NCBI RefSeq assembly: GCF_001668575.1
Contig: NZ_LZMD01000065.1
Span: 62,001 to 126,000, forward strand
Reading direction: 5' to 3'
Length of the DNA stretch: 64,000 nt
DNA from: Mycobacterium sp. 1164985.4
GTDB lineage: Bacteria; Actinomycetota; Actinomycetes; Mycobacteriales; Mycobacteriaceae
In this document: positions 44,878 through 55,204 of the stretch, one piece after another
Position numbering within the stretch: the first letter of the stretch is position 1
Layout of the letters: each line of letters starts with the position of its first letter
The notes under the pieces: model-generated
Databases searched by the model: none
Told to the model about the DNA's origin: nothing
What the model saw: the letters and a program-made list of their open reading frames with translations, nothing else
Translations under genes and position numbers: made by a program

Positions 44878-45480
44878 TTAGCTCACCGACTCTTCAGTCG
44901 CAGGTGAAGGGGTCGATCCGGCGGTGCCGAGATCCTTGGACGCCTTGCGGATGCCGAACGCCGTCACGATCTCGAAGACGCCGATCACGATCAGCGAGAT
45001 GCCGGCCACAACGGTCAAAATCGCCAGCGACTCGAACGGGGCCGCGAGCATGATGACGCCCGCGATCAGGCTGACCACGCCGACGAAGATCTCCCATGCG
45101 CGGCCGGGCAGCGTCGGATCGCTGATCGCCGACACCGCTGTGGCGACACCACGGAAGATGAAGCCGATGCCGATCCAGATCGCCAGCAGCAGGATCGACT
45201 CCTGCAGGCTGCGGAAGCACAGCACGGCGAGGATCAGGGCCGCGGCGCCGGAGATGAACAGCAGGACCCGGCCGCCGGCCGAGACATGGAGACTGAACGC
45301 GAAGATCACCTGCGCGATGCCGGCAACCAGCAGGTAAGCGCCGAAGAAGATCGCCGCGATCACGATGGTCTTACCCGGCCACAACCAGACGGCTACGCCG
45401 AGCGCTACCGCGAGGAGTCCGGAGACCAGGGTCGTTTTCCAAAGATGCCGCAGCAAGCTGGGCGTGGCGGTGCTTGTCAT
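44878..45480 (-). CDS. HdeD/DUF308 family membrane protein
   Basis: A 200-residue membrane protein with six hydrophobic segments arranged as the DUF308 repeat (for example VSGLLAVALGVAVWLWPGKTI and its counterpart FVGVVSLIAGVIMLAAPFESLAIL). In enterobacteria HdeD aids acid resistance; role here unknown. It is 62 bases upstream of cydA on the same strand and could be transcribed with it. The position equals Rv1624c. Confidence 0.85.
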   Translation of the reverse strand: MTSTATPSLLRHLWKTTLVSGLLAVALGVAVWLWPGKTIVIAAIFFGAYLLVAGIAQVIFAFSLHVSAGGRVLLFISGAAALILAVLCFRSLQESILLLAIWIGIGFIFRGVATAVSAISDPTLPGRAWEIFVGVVSLIAGVIMLAAPFESLAILTVVAGISLIVIGVFEIVTAFGIRKASKDLGTAGSTPSPATEESVS

Positions 45481-45661
45481 TGGCGCAGTGTGGCATAGCT
45501 GAACGGAAGGGATCGTCGCATTTCGGTATCGATTCGACCCTCAGTCCCCGAGTCGCCACCCAAGCACGCGTTTGGTTCCCCTGCCGCGGCGTGTGCTCTC
45601 TACTACTGTTCCGTTACCAGTGCTCGGTACCGGTTCCACGACGTAGAAAGTAGGGGCATCC

Positions 45662-46588
45662 GTGTTCGGTGACTGTCACAACCGTCGAGGTAGATTCTGG
45701 CGCTTCGCAGTCGTATTCGCCGCGTCCGGTGTGCTGGCGTTGTCCGGCTGCGCCAGCGGCGAAGGAGGCGGCGGCGGTGGTGATTCCACCAGCGCACCGG
45801 CGACCGTCTCGGCGGCCAAGGTCGACGAGATCGCCAACACCGTTCCGGAGGCCATCAAATCGTCCGGGAAGCTGGTCATCGGCGTCAACATTCCCTACGC
45901 CCCCAACGAATTCAAGGATCCCAGCGGAAAGATCGTCGGCTTCGACGTCGATCTGATGAACGCGATCGCGGCCACGCTCGGGTTGACGCCCGAATACCGG
46001 GAATCGGATTTCGCGAAGATCATCCCGTCAATTCAGGGTGGCACCTACAACGTCGGGATGTCGTCGTTCACCGACACCAAGGAACGTGAGAAGACGGTCG
46101 ATTTCGTCACCTACTTCAACGCGGGCACGATGTGGGCCCAGCGGCCGGGTTCGCAGATCGACCCGAACAACGCATGCGGCAAGAAGGTCGCGGTGCAGGC
46201 CACCACCACACAAGAGGCCGAGGAACTTCCGGCGAAGAATAAGGCGTGCATCGATGCCGGCAACCCGCCGATCGAGATCGTTCCGTTCGACGGGCAGGAC
46301 GCCGCCACCAACGCGGTGGTGCTCGGCCAGGTCGACGCGATGTCGGCGGATTCGCCGGTGACCTCGTACGCGATCAAGCAGAGCAACGGAAAACTAGAAC
46401 CCGCCGGTGACATCTTCGACTCGGCGCCGTACGGCTGGCCGGTGCAGAAGGGGTCGGCGCTCGCCCAGTCGCTGCAGAAGGCGCTCGAGCATTTGATCAA
46501 CGAGGGCACATACCGCGAAATCGCCGCTAACTGGGGCGTCGAGAACGGGATGATCGACAAGCCAGTCCTCAACGGCGCCGTCTCGTAA
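45662..46588 (+). CDS. ABC transporter substrate-binding lipoprotein, amino acid type
   Basis: A 308-residue periplasmic binding protein of family 3 (polar or glutamine-type amino acids). The lipobox LALSGC places the lipidated cysteine at residue 30. The SBP_bac_3 motifs LVIGVNIPYAPNEFKDPSGKIVGFDVDLMNAIA and GTYNVGMSSFTDTKEREKTVDFV are intact. GTG 45662 has AGGGG six bases upstream. It leads a plus-strand run with permease, ATPase, histidine kinase and response regulator. The exact ligand is unknown. Confidence 0.92.
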   Translation: MFGDCHNRRGRFWRFAVVFAASGVLALSGCASGEGGGGGGDSTSAPATVSAAKVDEIANTVPEAIKSSGKLVIGVNIPYAPNEFKDPSGKIVGFDVDLMNAIAATLGLTPEYRESDFAKIIPSIQGGTYNVGMSSFTDTKEREKTVDFVTYFNAGTMWAQRPGSQIDPNNACGKKVAVQATTTQEAEELPAKNKACIDAGNPPIEIVPFDGQDAATNAVVLGQVDAMSADSPVTSYAIKQSNGKLEPAGDIFDSAPYGWPVQKGSALAQSLQKALEHLINEGTYREIAANWGVENGMIDKPVLNGAVS

Positions 46589-46597
46589 GGACGATCC

Positions 46598-47530
46598 ATG
46601 ACCGATGTCGACACGCCGTCACCCGTAGCCCCGGCTGCAATCGACGCGGTGCCCCTGCGCCATCCGTGGCGATGGGTGGCGGCGGTCGTCATCGTCATTC
46701 TCGTCGCCCTGTTCCTCTACGGCGCGGCGACCAACCAGTCCTACCGCTGGTCGACGTACTGGGAGTACTTGTTCAACGAGCGGGTGTTGAAGGTCGGTGT
46801 CCTCAACACGCTGCAACTGACCATCTATTCGATGGTGCTCGCCATCGCGCTCGGTGTGCTGCTCGCGGTGATGCGGCTATCGCCGAACCCGGTGTTGAAA
46901 GCCGTTGCGTGGGTGTATCTGTGGATTTTCCGCGGCACCCCGGTGTATGTGCAGCTGGTCTTCTGGGGGCTCTTGCCGACGATCTACCAGAACATTCAGC
47001 TGGGCGTGCCGTTCGGGCCCTCGCTGCTGCAGGTGAACCTGCAGTCGCTGTCGATCCCGTTCCTGCTGGCGATTCTCGGCCTTGCGCTCAACGAGGCCGC
47101 GTACATGGCCGAGATCATCCGCGCGGGAATCAGTTCCGTGCCCGAAGGCCAGGCGGAGGCGTCGACAGCGCTGGGCATGTCGTGGGGGATGACGATGCGG
47201 CGCACCGTCCTTCCGCAGGCGATGCGGGTGATCATCCCACCGACCGGCAACGAGGTGATCAGCATGCTCAAGACCACCTCGCTGGTGACCGCGGTGCCGT
47301 TCACGCTGGACCTGTACGGCATCACGTCGCGTGAGATCGCCGCGCGCATCTTCGAACCCGTTCCGTTGCTACTGGTCGCCGCGACGTGGTACCTGGCGAT
47401 CACCAGCGTGCTCATGGTCGGTCAGTACTACCTCGAGCGATATTACTCGCGTGGCGCCTCGCGCAAGCTCACCACCAAACAACTCGAGGCGCTGGCCAAG
47501 GCGCAGACGCTGGGAGAGGCCCACCCGTGA
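46598..47530 (+). CDS. ABC transporter permease, polar amino acid type
   Basis: A 310-residue permease with five to six helices. The HisM/GlnP region has [22 protein letters not shown] and the EAA loop [40 protein letters not shown]. It is nine bases after the binding protein and overlaps the ATPase by four bases, so one importer is encoded. Confidence 0.93.
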   Translation: MTDVDTPSPVAPAAIDAVPLRHPWRWVAAVVIVILVALFLYGAATNQSYRWSTYWEYLFNERVLKVGVLNTLQLTIYSMVLAIALGVLLAVMRLSPNPVLKAVAWVYLWIFRGTPVYVQLVFWGLLPTIYQNIQLGVPFGPSLLQVNLQSLSIPFLLAILGLALNEAAYMAEIIRAGISSVPEGQAEASTALGMSWGMTMRRTVLPQAMRVIIPPTGNEVISMLKTTSLVTAVPFTLDLYGITSREIAARIFEPVPLLLVAATWYLAITSVLMVGQYYLERYYSRGASRKLTTKQLEALAKAQTLGEAHP

Positions 47531-48288
47531 CACCGATGGTCAAGGCCGAGGCCGTCTGCAAGAACTTCGGTGCGCTGCAGGTGCTCAAGGGCGTCACGCT
47601 CGAGATCGGACGCGGCGAGGTGCTGTGCATGGTGGGACCGTCGGGCTCGGGCAAGTCGACGTTCCTGCGGTGCATCAACCATCTCGAACAGGTCAACGCG
47701 GGGCGCCTGTATGTGGACGGCGAGTTGATCGGATACCGCCAGCGGGGCAACAAGCTTCATGAGATGCCGCCGCGGGAAGCCGCCCGTCAGCGCCGCGACA
47801 TCGGCATGGTGTTCCAGCACTTCAACCTGTTTCCGCACCGCACGGCGCTCGAGAACATCGTCGAGGCGCCCATCCACGTCAAACGCGTCAAGAAGGATGA
47901 GGCGATCGCCCGCGCCCGCGACCTGCTCGACCAGGTGGGCCTGTCCGCGAAGGCCGACGCCTATCCCGCGCAGTTGTCCGGTGGCCAGCAGCAACGCGTC
48001 GCGATCGCCCGCGCACTGGCGATGAGCCCCAAGCTGATGTTGTTCGACGAGCCTACCTCGGCGCTCGACCCCGAACTCGTCGGCGAGGTGCTCGAGGTGA
48101 TGAAAAAGCTTGCGACCGAGGGTATGACGATGGTGGTGGTGACACACGAGATGGGGTTCGCCCGCGAGGTGGCCAACCATCTGGTGTTCATGGACGGCGG
48201 GGTCGTCGTCGAGAGCGGGCCGCCGCGCGAAGTGCTGTCCAACCCGAAACACGAACGCACGAAGGCGTTTCTGTCCAAGGTGCTGTAG
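47527..48288 (+). CDS. ABC transporter ATP-binding protein, polar amino acid type
   Basis: A 253-residue ATPase. Walker [10 protein letters not shown] (about 39-47), signature [15 protein letters not shown] and Walker [15 protein letters not shown] are intact, with the H-loop in [15 protein letters not shown] 47527 overlaps the permease stop; an in-frame ATG at 47536 is also possible. Only 4 bases separate it from the histidine kinase gene. Confidence 0.94.
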   Translation: MTPMVKAEAVCKNFGALQVLKGVTLEIGRGEVLCMVGPSGSGKSTFLRCINHLEQVNAGRLYVDGELIGYRQRGNKLHEMPPREAARQRRDIGMVFQHFNLFPHRTALENIVEAPIHVKRVKKDEAIARARDLLDQVGLSAKADAYPAQLSGGQQQRVAIARALAMSPKLMLFDEPTSALDPELVGEVLEVMKKLATEGMTMVVVTHEMGFAREVANHLVFMDGGVVVESGPPREVLSNPKHERTKAFLSKVL

Positions 48289-48292
48289 CCAG

Positions 48293-49420
48293 ATGCCGGC
48301 CAACACCCTGGATCCCGCCACACCGCTGTGGCGCGCGGCGCAGGTCTTCCGATTGCTCAGTTGCCTGTACGCCCTTGGATTTCAGGTGTCGGTGAATCCC
48401 GACCTGGACCGGCCGGGACTGGCGTGGGCGCTGTTCGCCGTGCTGATCGGGTGGAGTGCTTTGTGCGCGGTGGCCTATCTGCAGGGGTTCGGCCGACGCC
48501 CAGCCTGGGTGCTGGCCGAGATCGCGGTGGTCGTGGCGTTGGTCCTGTCGACCGAGCTGGTCGCGTCGTCGCAGTGGGCGTTGGACAACCAGTCCTGGCC
48601 GACGACGTTGTGGGCCACCAACGCAACCATTTCGGCGGCGATCGTCGCGGGCCCGATCGCGGGCATGTTCGCCGGAGTGGCGGTGATGGTTGCCAGCACC
48701 CTCGTCAAGGGCTTCATCAACTACGACGTGTGGCGCAACGCGACGATCGTCATCGAGCTTGCGGTCGGCCTCGCCGTGGGGATGGCCGCGCAGACCGCTC
48801 GGCGGGCGCATACGGAACTGGAGCAGGCCGCGCGGCTGGCGGCGGCCCACCAGGAGCGGGAGCGATTGTCCCGCGAGGTGCACGACGGTGCCATCCAGGT
48901 GCTCGCGCTGGTCTCGCGCCGCGGCCGCGAAATCGGCGGCGAGACCGCGGAACTGGCCGAGCTCGCCGGCCAGCAGGAGCGTGCGCTCAGACGACTGGTC
49001 AGCTCCGGCGAGAGCGAACCCCGCGTCGGGGCGATGACCGACGTCGGCGCGCTGTTGCGGCAGCGTGCGTCGGACCGCGTCTCGGTCAGCCTGCCCGCCG
49101 ATCCCGTTCTGCTGGACGCCGTCGTCGCCACCGAGTTGTCAGCTGCCGTCCTCAACGCGCTCGACAATGTGGTCGCCCACGCCGGACCGGACGCGCACGC
49201 CTACGTGTTGCTTGAAGACCTCGGCGACGCGGTCACGGTCAGCATCCGGGACAACGGCACGGGCATTCCGGAGGGGCGGCTGGAAGAGGCGGAGCGGGAG
49301 GGGCGCATTGGCATCTCGAAATCCATTGTGGGACGGATGAAGTGGCTCGGTGGCAGTGCCAAGCTGATCACCGGGCCGGAGAGCGGGACGGAATGGGAAC
49401 TGACGCTACCCCGACGGTGA
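48293..49420 (+). CDS. MacS-like sensor histidine kinase
   Basis: A 375-residue kinase. Five or six hydrophobic segments fill residues 17-170 and no extracytoplasmic sensor domain is evident. The HisKA_3 dimerisation motif RLSREVHDGAIQVLALV has its phosphoacceptor H197. The HATPase domain has the N-box NALDNVVAHAG and DNGTGIP. It starts 4 bases after an amino acid importer ATPase gene and overlaps the response regulator by 28 bases, so it is probably cotranscribed with the transporter. Confidence 0.9.
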   Translation: MPANTLDPATPLWRAAQVFRLLSCLYALGFQVSVNPDLDRPGLAWALFAVLIGWSALCAVAYLQGFGRRPAWVLAEIAVVVALVLSTELVASSQWALDNQSWPTTLWATNATISAAIVAGPIAGMFAGVAVMVASTLVKGFINYDVWRNATIVIELAVGLAVGMAAQTARRAHTELEQAARLAAAHQERERLSREVHDGAIQVLALVSRRGREIGGETAELAELAGQQERALRRLVSSGESEPRVGAMTDVGALLRQRASDRVSVSLPADPVLLDAVVATELSAAVLNALDNVVAHAGPDAHAYVLLEDLGDAVTVSIRDNGTGIPEGRLEEAEREGRIGISKSIVGRMKWLGGSAKLITGPESGTEWELTLPRR

Positions 49421-50049
49421 TGGTCGTCGACGACCATCCCATCTGGCGTGATGCGGTGGCCCGTGACCTCGCCGAGGACGGCTTCACCGTCGTCGCCACC
49501 GCCGACGGGGTGGGTGCGGCGCGGCGCCGCGCGGCTGCAGTCCAGCCCGACGTCGTGGTGATGGACATGCGTCTCGCCGACGGTGACGGCGCGCAGGCGA
49601 CTGCGGAAGTGCTGGCCGTGTCGCCGTCGTCGAAGGTCCTGGTGTTGTCGGCGTCGGACGAGCGGGAGGACGTGCTCGAGGCGGTGAAGGCCGGGGCGAC
49701 CGGCTATCTGGTGAAGAGCGCCTCGAAGCAGGAACTCGGCGACGCGGTTCGCGCCACCGCCGAGGGCAGGGCCGTCTTCACGCCCGGCCTGGCGGGGCTG
49801 GTGCTCGGCGAGTACCGGCGGATCGCCCAGAATCGGGGTGACGGGCCGGAGACCCCGAGCCTGACCGAGCGGGAGACCGAAATCCTTCGTTATGTCGCCA
49901 AGGGTTTGACCGCCAAGCAGATCGCCGCGCGACTGTCGCTGAGCCATCGCACGGTCGAGAACCACGTGCAGGCCACGTTCCGCAAGCTGCAGGTTGCGAA
50001 CCGCGTCGAACTGGCGCGCTACGCGATCGAACACGGTTTAGACGAGTAG
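49393..50049 (+). CDS. NarL/LuxR-type response regulator
   Basis: A 218-residue regulator. The receiver has acid pair D13-D14 and phosphoacceptor D58 (VVMDMRLAD), with the K in LVKSAS. The C-terminal LuxR helix-turn-helix is at about 155-200 (LTERETEILRYVAKGLTAKQIAARLSLSHRTVENHV). ATG 49393 overlaps the kinase gene by 28 bases; it is the kinase's partner. DNA targets are unknown. Confidence 0.93.
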   Translation: MGTDATPTVMVVDDHPIWRDAVARDLAEDGFTVVATADGVGAARRRAAAVQPDVVVMDMRLADGDGAQATAEVLAVSPSSKVLVLSASDEREDVLEAVKAGATGYLVKSASKQELGDAVRATAEGRAVFTPGLAGLVLGEYRRIAQNRGDGPETPSLTERETEILRYVAKGLTAKQIAARLSLSHRTVENHVQATFRKLQVANRVELARYAIEHGLDE

Positions 50050-50092
50050 TCCTACTCATCCGGTCGAGCCGTCGCGCTGTGACGATGGCTGC

Positions 50093-51850
<1,758 letters not shown>

Positions 51851-51873
51851 TAATCTGGACTAAGTCCAGATTA
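51851..51873. promoter_or_regulatory. Perfect 23-base operator of the dps gene
   Basis: TAATCTGGAC (51851-51860), TAA, GTCCAGATTA (51864-51873): 10-base arms. TAATCT at its left end (or GATAAT two bases before) would serve as the -10 box, so the site overlaps the promoter 19-41 bases before dps. The palindrome type suggests a Fur-family or similar repressor; it does not match the IdeR consensus. Confidence 0.75.
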
Positions 51874-51891
51874 AGAGGTGTTGTAGAGGTC

Positions 51892-52383
51892 ATGAGCACA
51901 TCTACACGTCGTTCGGAGACAGAAGTACAGGGATTTCAAGCTTCGCCGGAGTTCGCCGCGAACCTGCAGCGGGTTCTGGTCGACCTGATCGAGCTGCACC
52001 TGCAGGGCAAGCAGGCGCACTGGAACATCGTCGGCACCAACTTCCGGGACCTGCATCTTCAGCTCGACGAGCTCGTCGACTTCGCCCGCGAGGGCAGCGA
52101 CACGATCGCCGAGCGAATGCGGGCCTTGGAGGCCACGCCGGACGGCCGCACCGACACGGTCGCCGCCACCACCACGCTGCCGCAGTTCCCGGCGTACGAG
52201 GTGAGCACTCAGGAGGCGGTCGACTTGATCGCCGGCCGGATCTACGCCGCGGTCGACACGATGCGCCAGGTGCATGACGCCGTCGACGCCGAGGACCCCA
52301 GCACCGCCGATGTCCTGCACCAGCTGATCGATGGCCTGGAGAAGCAGGCCTGGCTGATCAAGTCGGAGAACCGCAAGGTCTAG
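51892..52383 (+). CDS. dps: Dps family ferritin-like DNA-binding protein
   Basis: A 163-residue four-helix protein that stores iron as ferrihydrite and protects DNA; it fits the second M. smegmatis Dps (Dps2). The ferroxidase pattern is in ELHLQGKQAHWNIVGTNFRDLHLQLDELVDF (His and Asp/Glu ligands). ATG 51892 has GAGG about five bases upstream. Right upstream lies a perfect 23-base palindrome, so it is probably stress or metal controlled. M. tuberculosis lacks a Dps. Confidence 0.92.
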   Translation: MSTSTRRSETEVQGFQASPEFAANLQRVLVDLIELHLQGKQAHWNIVGTNFRDLHLQLDELVDFAREGSDTIAERMRALEATPDGRTDTVAATTTLPQFPAYEVSTQEAVDLIAGRIYAAVDTMRQVHDAVDAEDPSTADVLHQLIDGLEKQAWLIKSENRKV

Positions 52384-52392
52384 CGACTCGCG

Positions 52393-52430
52393 CGAACGCC
52401 GCTGAGCGCACATTCGGCGTGCGTCGTTTT
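52393..52430 (+). terminator. Possible terminator after dps
   Basis: ACGCCG (52396-52401) and CGGCGT (52415-52420) pair around a 13-base loop, with two more pairs beyond a mismatch, then GCGTCGTTTT. The stem is short, so this is weak. Confidence 0.35.
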
Positions 52431-52455
52431 CCGCGATCGGGGTATATCTCAGGGC

Positions 52456-52905
52456 GTGACTGTGACACGCGATATTCACGCCTCCCGCCAGCAGGTCTGG
52501 GACGTCATGGCCGACGGGTGGACGTACTCACAATGGGTGGTCGGCAACAGCCGCATGCGAGCCGTCGACCCGAACTGGCCGGCGCCGGGAGCGGAGATCC
52601 GGCACTCGGTGGGCGTCTGGCCGCTGCTGCTCAACGACGTCACCGTCGTCGAGAAGAGCACTCCGCCCGAGGAACTGGTGCTGCACGCCAAGGGCCGTCC
52701 CTTCGGTGGAGCACGAATCATCCTGCGGCTCTTCGACATTCCTGACGGCTGCCGGGTTGAGATGACCGAGTTCCCGGTCAGCGGACCCGCCGCGATGATG
52801 CCGAACAAACTGACCGACATCGCCGCCTACCCCCGTAACCGGGAGACCCTGTGGCGGCTGGCGGCGCTGGCCGAGCGGCTCAAACCGACTGAGGTCGACG
52901 ACTGA
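52456..52905 (+). CDS. SRPBCC family protein
   Basis: A 149-residue START/polyketide-cyclase-like fold: VTVTRDIHASRQQVWDVMADGWTYSQWV at the N-terminus and a C-terminal helix AAYPRNRETLWRLAALAERLK. Such proteins bind small hydrophobic ligands in a central cavity. GTG 52456 follows TATATC by seven bases, so a leaderless message is possible. It is convergent with the cyclase gene, overlapping by 26 bases. Ligand unknown. Confidence 0.85.
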   Translation: MTVTRDIHASRQQVWDVMADGWTYSQWVVGNSRMRAVDPNWPAPGAEIRHSVGVWPLLLNDVTVVEKSTPPEELVLHAKGRPFGGARIILRLFDIPDGCRVEMTEFPVSGPAAMMPNKLTDIAAYPRNRETLWRLAALAERLKPTEVDD

Positions 52906-54187
52906 GCGGTTCGAGCTCGACCGCCTCACGCACAGCAGCATCGTCGCGCCGTCCGACCAGGTACCACGTCGTCATGACGCCCTTGCCCTTGACCTCGACC
53001 GCACCGCGGGGCTCGAGCATGAACATGCTGCGCAGGCGTTCGGCGACGTCGTCGGGCACCTGAATGCGGCCCTCGACGTCGGTGGTCTCCATCCGGGACG
53101 CCACGTTGACCGCGTCGCCCCACACGTCGTAGAAGAACTTGCGCGCCCCGACGACCCCGGCGACCACCGGGCCGGCGGCGAGACCGATCCGCAGCGGCAC
53201 CCTGCGGCCGCGCGGGTCGCGCAGGTCGGCGACGGCGTCGGCCATGTCGAGCGCCAGGCAGGCCAGGGCTTCGAGGTGGTCCGGCCGGGGGTGCGGCACA
53301 CCGCTGACCACCATGTAGGAGTCGCCGCTGGTTTTGACCTTCTCCAGGCCGTGGCGGTCGACGAGCGCGTCCAGGTCCGTGTAGAGCCTGTCGAGAAACC
53401 GAACCAGATCGCACGGGTTGGTGTCGCTGGCCCGCAGCGTGTAGCCGGCGATATCGGCGAACAGGATCGACGCGTCGTCGTACCGGTCGGCGATGACGGT
53501 GCGGCTCGGGTCCTTGAGCCGTTCGGCGATGGTCGCGGGAAGGATGTTGGCCAGCAGTCGTTCGGACCGCTCGTATTCGGCCTCCATCGCCAATCGCGCC
53601 CGGCGGATCTCCCGCAGCGCGAACCACAACGTGGCGATGACGAGGATCCATGCGGTGGCCACGGTCAGGATGAACGAGGTCGTACGGGCCCAATCCGGTT
53701 GTATCCCCGTGTTATCCGGCACCAGGTACTCCAGGAGCACCACCGTCACCGCACCCAGCGCCGACAGCACCGACGCCAGCAGGATGTGGTCGATGCCGAG
53801 GATGACCACCATGATCGCGGCCGCGACGACGAAGTAGAACTGCAGCCCCGAACCGGTGCCGAGCTCGATGCACTGGACCGTGATGGTCACAAACGCGACG
53901 ACGAAGAACACCAGCGGAGCGACGAGCTCGCCGAATCGGCAGAGCAGCGGGATCGCTGCGAACGCCACGGCGCTGATGAGGCTGAGAATCGGGATCCACC
54001 ACACCTCGACCCCGACGATCAGGCCCTGGAAACCGAAGAAGGCGCTGATGGCCGCGCTGATCATCGCGGTGACGTCGAGCACCCTGCGGCGTCGCACGGA
54101 CCGTTCCGTGTCGTGCCGAACCCGGGCGGGCGTCCGGTTCTCCAGCGCCACTTCGGGCACGCAGACCGGCCGCAGCCTCATCTCCAC
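52880..54187 (-). CDS. cya: Membrane-bound class III adenylyl cyclase
   Basis: A 435-residue protein with six membrane helices (about residues 50-215) and a class IIIa catalytic domain, like Rv1625c of M. tuberculosis. Metal-binding aspartates are in FADIAGYT and SGDSYM, the purine-specifying lysine in EKVKTSGD and aspartate in VWGDAVN, and the transition-state Asn and Arg in NVASRM. The set is complete, so it should make cAMP as a homodimer. GTG 54187 is chosen over ATG 54181 because TACGCT lies exactly six bases upstream, implying a leaderless mRNA; longer frames run into the tRNA. Confidence 0.93.
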   Translation of the reverse strand: MEMRLRPVCVPEVALENRTPARVRHDTERSVRRRRVLDVTAMISAAISAFFGFQGLIVGVEVWWIPILSLISAVAFAAIPLLCRFGELVAPLVFFVVAFVTITVQCIELGTGSGLQFYFVVAAAIMVVILGIDHILLASVLSALGAVTVVLLEYLVPDNTGIQPDWARTTSFILTVATAWILVIATLWFALREIRRARLAMEAEYERSERLLANILPATIAERLKDPSRTVIADRYDDASILFADIAGYTLRASDTNPCDLVRFLDRLYTDLDALVDRHGLEKVKTSGDSYMVVSGVPHPRPDHLEALACLALDMADAVADLRDPRGRRVPLRIGLAAGPVVAGVVGARKFFYDVWGDAVNVASRMETTDVEGRIQVPDDVAERLRSMFMLEPRGAVEVKGKGVMTTWYLVGRRDDAAVREAVELEPLSRRPQSV

Positions 54188-54193
54188 AATTAG

Positions 54194-54199
54194 AGCGTA
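54194..54199 (-). promoter_or_regulatory. -10 element of cya (leaderless)
   Basis: TACGCT on the minus strand, six bases before the GTG at 54187. Confidence 0.5.
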
Positions 54200-54231
54200 A
54201 CGCCGAACACATCCGACCTGCTGATTCTCGG

Positions 54232-54305
54232 TGCCCTCGGTGAGACTCGAACTCACACTGTCACGATTTTGAGTCGTGTGCCTCTGCCAATTGGGCTACG
54301 AGGGC
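54232..54305 (-). tRNA. tRNA-Leu (anticodon CAA), with a short variable loop
   Basis: A 74-base cloverleaf on the minus strand. Acceptor GCCCTCG pairs with CGAGGGC, discriminator A; D stem GCC/GGC; anticodon stem CACGA/TCGTG with loop CTCAAAA, anticodon CAA for UUG; T stem GTGAG/CTCAC with loop TTCGAGT. CCA is not encoded (ACC follows). The variable region is only ACAGT, five bases, whereas bacterial tRNA-Leu normally has a long variable arm. The anticodon says Leu; the shape is unusual. Confidence 0.9.
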
Positions 54306-54384
54306 ATTCGCTGTGGCGCGGCTTACCACCATAGATGATGCCCCGGACTCGCTGAACGGCACCGCTACCGCCACAATGGCTTCC

Positions 54385-55017
54385 ATGGCAACCGCTGCTG
54401 GGTCACCGCCCGACGCCGTGAAGGCCCGCCGAGTTCTCGTCGCCGAGGACGAGGCGCTCATCCGGATGGATCTCGCCGAGATGCTCCGTGAGGAGGGCTA
54501 CGAGATCGTCGGAGAGGCGGGTGACGGGCAGGAGGCGGTCGATCTGGCCGAGAGCCTGAAGCCCGACCTCGTGATCATGGACGTCAAGATGCCCCGCCGC
54601 GACGGCATCGACGCGGCCTCCGAGATCGCCGGTAAGCGCATCGCACCGATCGTCATCCTGACCGCGTTCAGCCAGCGGGAATTGGTCGAACGGGCCAGGG
54701 ACGCAGGCGCAATGGCCTACCTGGTCAAACCGTTCACCATCACCGACCTCATCCCGGCCATCGAGGTGGCGGTGAGCCGCTTCGGGGAGATGGCCGCCTT
54801 GGAGCAGGAAGTGGCGACGCTGTCCGAGCGACTGGAGACGCGCAAGCTGGTCGAGCGGGCCAAGGGTTTGCTGCAAACCAAACAGGGGATGACCGAACCC
54901 GAGGCGTTCAAGTGGATCCAGCGCGCCGCGATGGACCGGCGCACCACCATGAAACGCGTCGCCGAAGTGGTGCTCGAAACCCTCGACACGCCGAGCGAAG
55001 CACCGGAGTCGAGCTAA
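54385..55017 (+). CDS. pdtaR: Response regulator with ANTAR RNA-binding domain, PdtaR
   Basis: A 210-residue regulator, ortholog of Rv1626. The receiver domain has VLVAEDEALIRMDLAEML, phosphoacceptor D66 (VIMDVKMPRRDG) and the conserved K in YLVKPF. A linker coiled region leads to the ANTAR domain (RAKGLLQTKQGMTEPEAFKWIQRAAMDRRTTMKRVAEVVL). ANTAR proteins bind paired hairpins in nascent RNA and prevent termination; the partner kinase PdtaS is encoded elsewhere. Start: ATG 54385 best fits the ortholog length; ATG 54376 is in frame too. Confidence 0.94.
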   Translation: MATAAGSPPDAVKARRVLVAEDEALIRMDLAEMLREEGYEIVGEAGDGQEAVDLAESLKPDLVIMDVKMPRRDGIDAASEIAGKRIAPIVILTAFSQRELVERARDAGAMAYLVKPFTITDLIPAIEVAVSRFGEMAALEQEVATLSERLETRKLVERAKGLLQTKQGMTEPEAFKWIQRAAMDRRTTMKRVAEVVLETLDTPSEAPESS

Positions 55018-55121
55018 CCTCCGGCCCGGCTGCCCGTAAAAATTCGGTTTTCGAAGATGCGGTTCGGCCACGACACCCCCCACGCGTGGGTCAACAACGC
55101 GCACCAGCGTCAAGCGTTGGC

Positions 55122-55127
55122 TATGGT
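55122..55127 (+). promoter_or_regulatory. Possible -10 element of the branched-chain amino acid operon
   Basis: TATGGT 77 bases before the GTG of the binding-protein gene. No clear -35. A strong GGAGGTGA ribosome site (55194-55201) precedes the GTG. This is the only plausible promoter in the 187-base gap after pdtaR. Confidence 0.35.
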
Positions 55128-55204
55128 CTTCCCGGAACGTCGCCGCCCCCGCCCGCCGGGCTGAGGCGCCGTCGCCGACTAACCCAATGACCCGGAGGTG
55201 AAGC

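Noticed and set aside
45481..45661. Operator or small gene between the HdeD-like and importer genes
   Set aside because: No convincing palindrome; only a possible TACTGT -10 at 45604-45609.
51851..51873. IdeR iron box at dps
   Set aside because: The palindrome shares no TTAGGTTAG-type core with the IdeR consensus.
52880..54256. Longer cya frame starting at 54256
   Set aside because: It would run through the tRNA-Leu gene; a -10 box supports GTG 54187.
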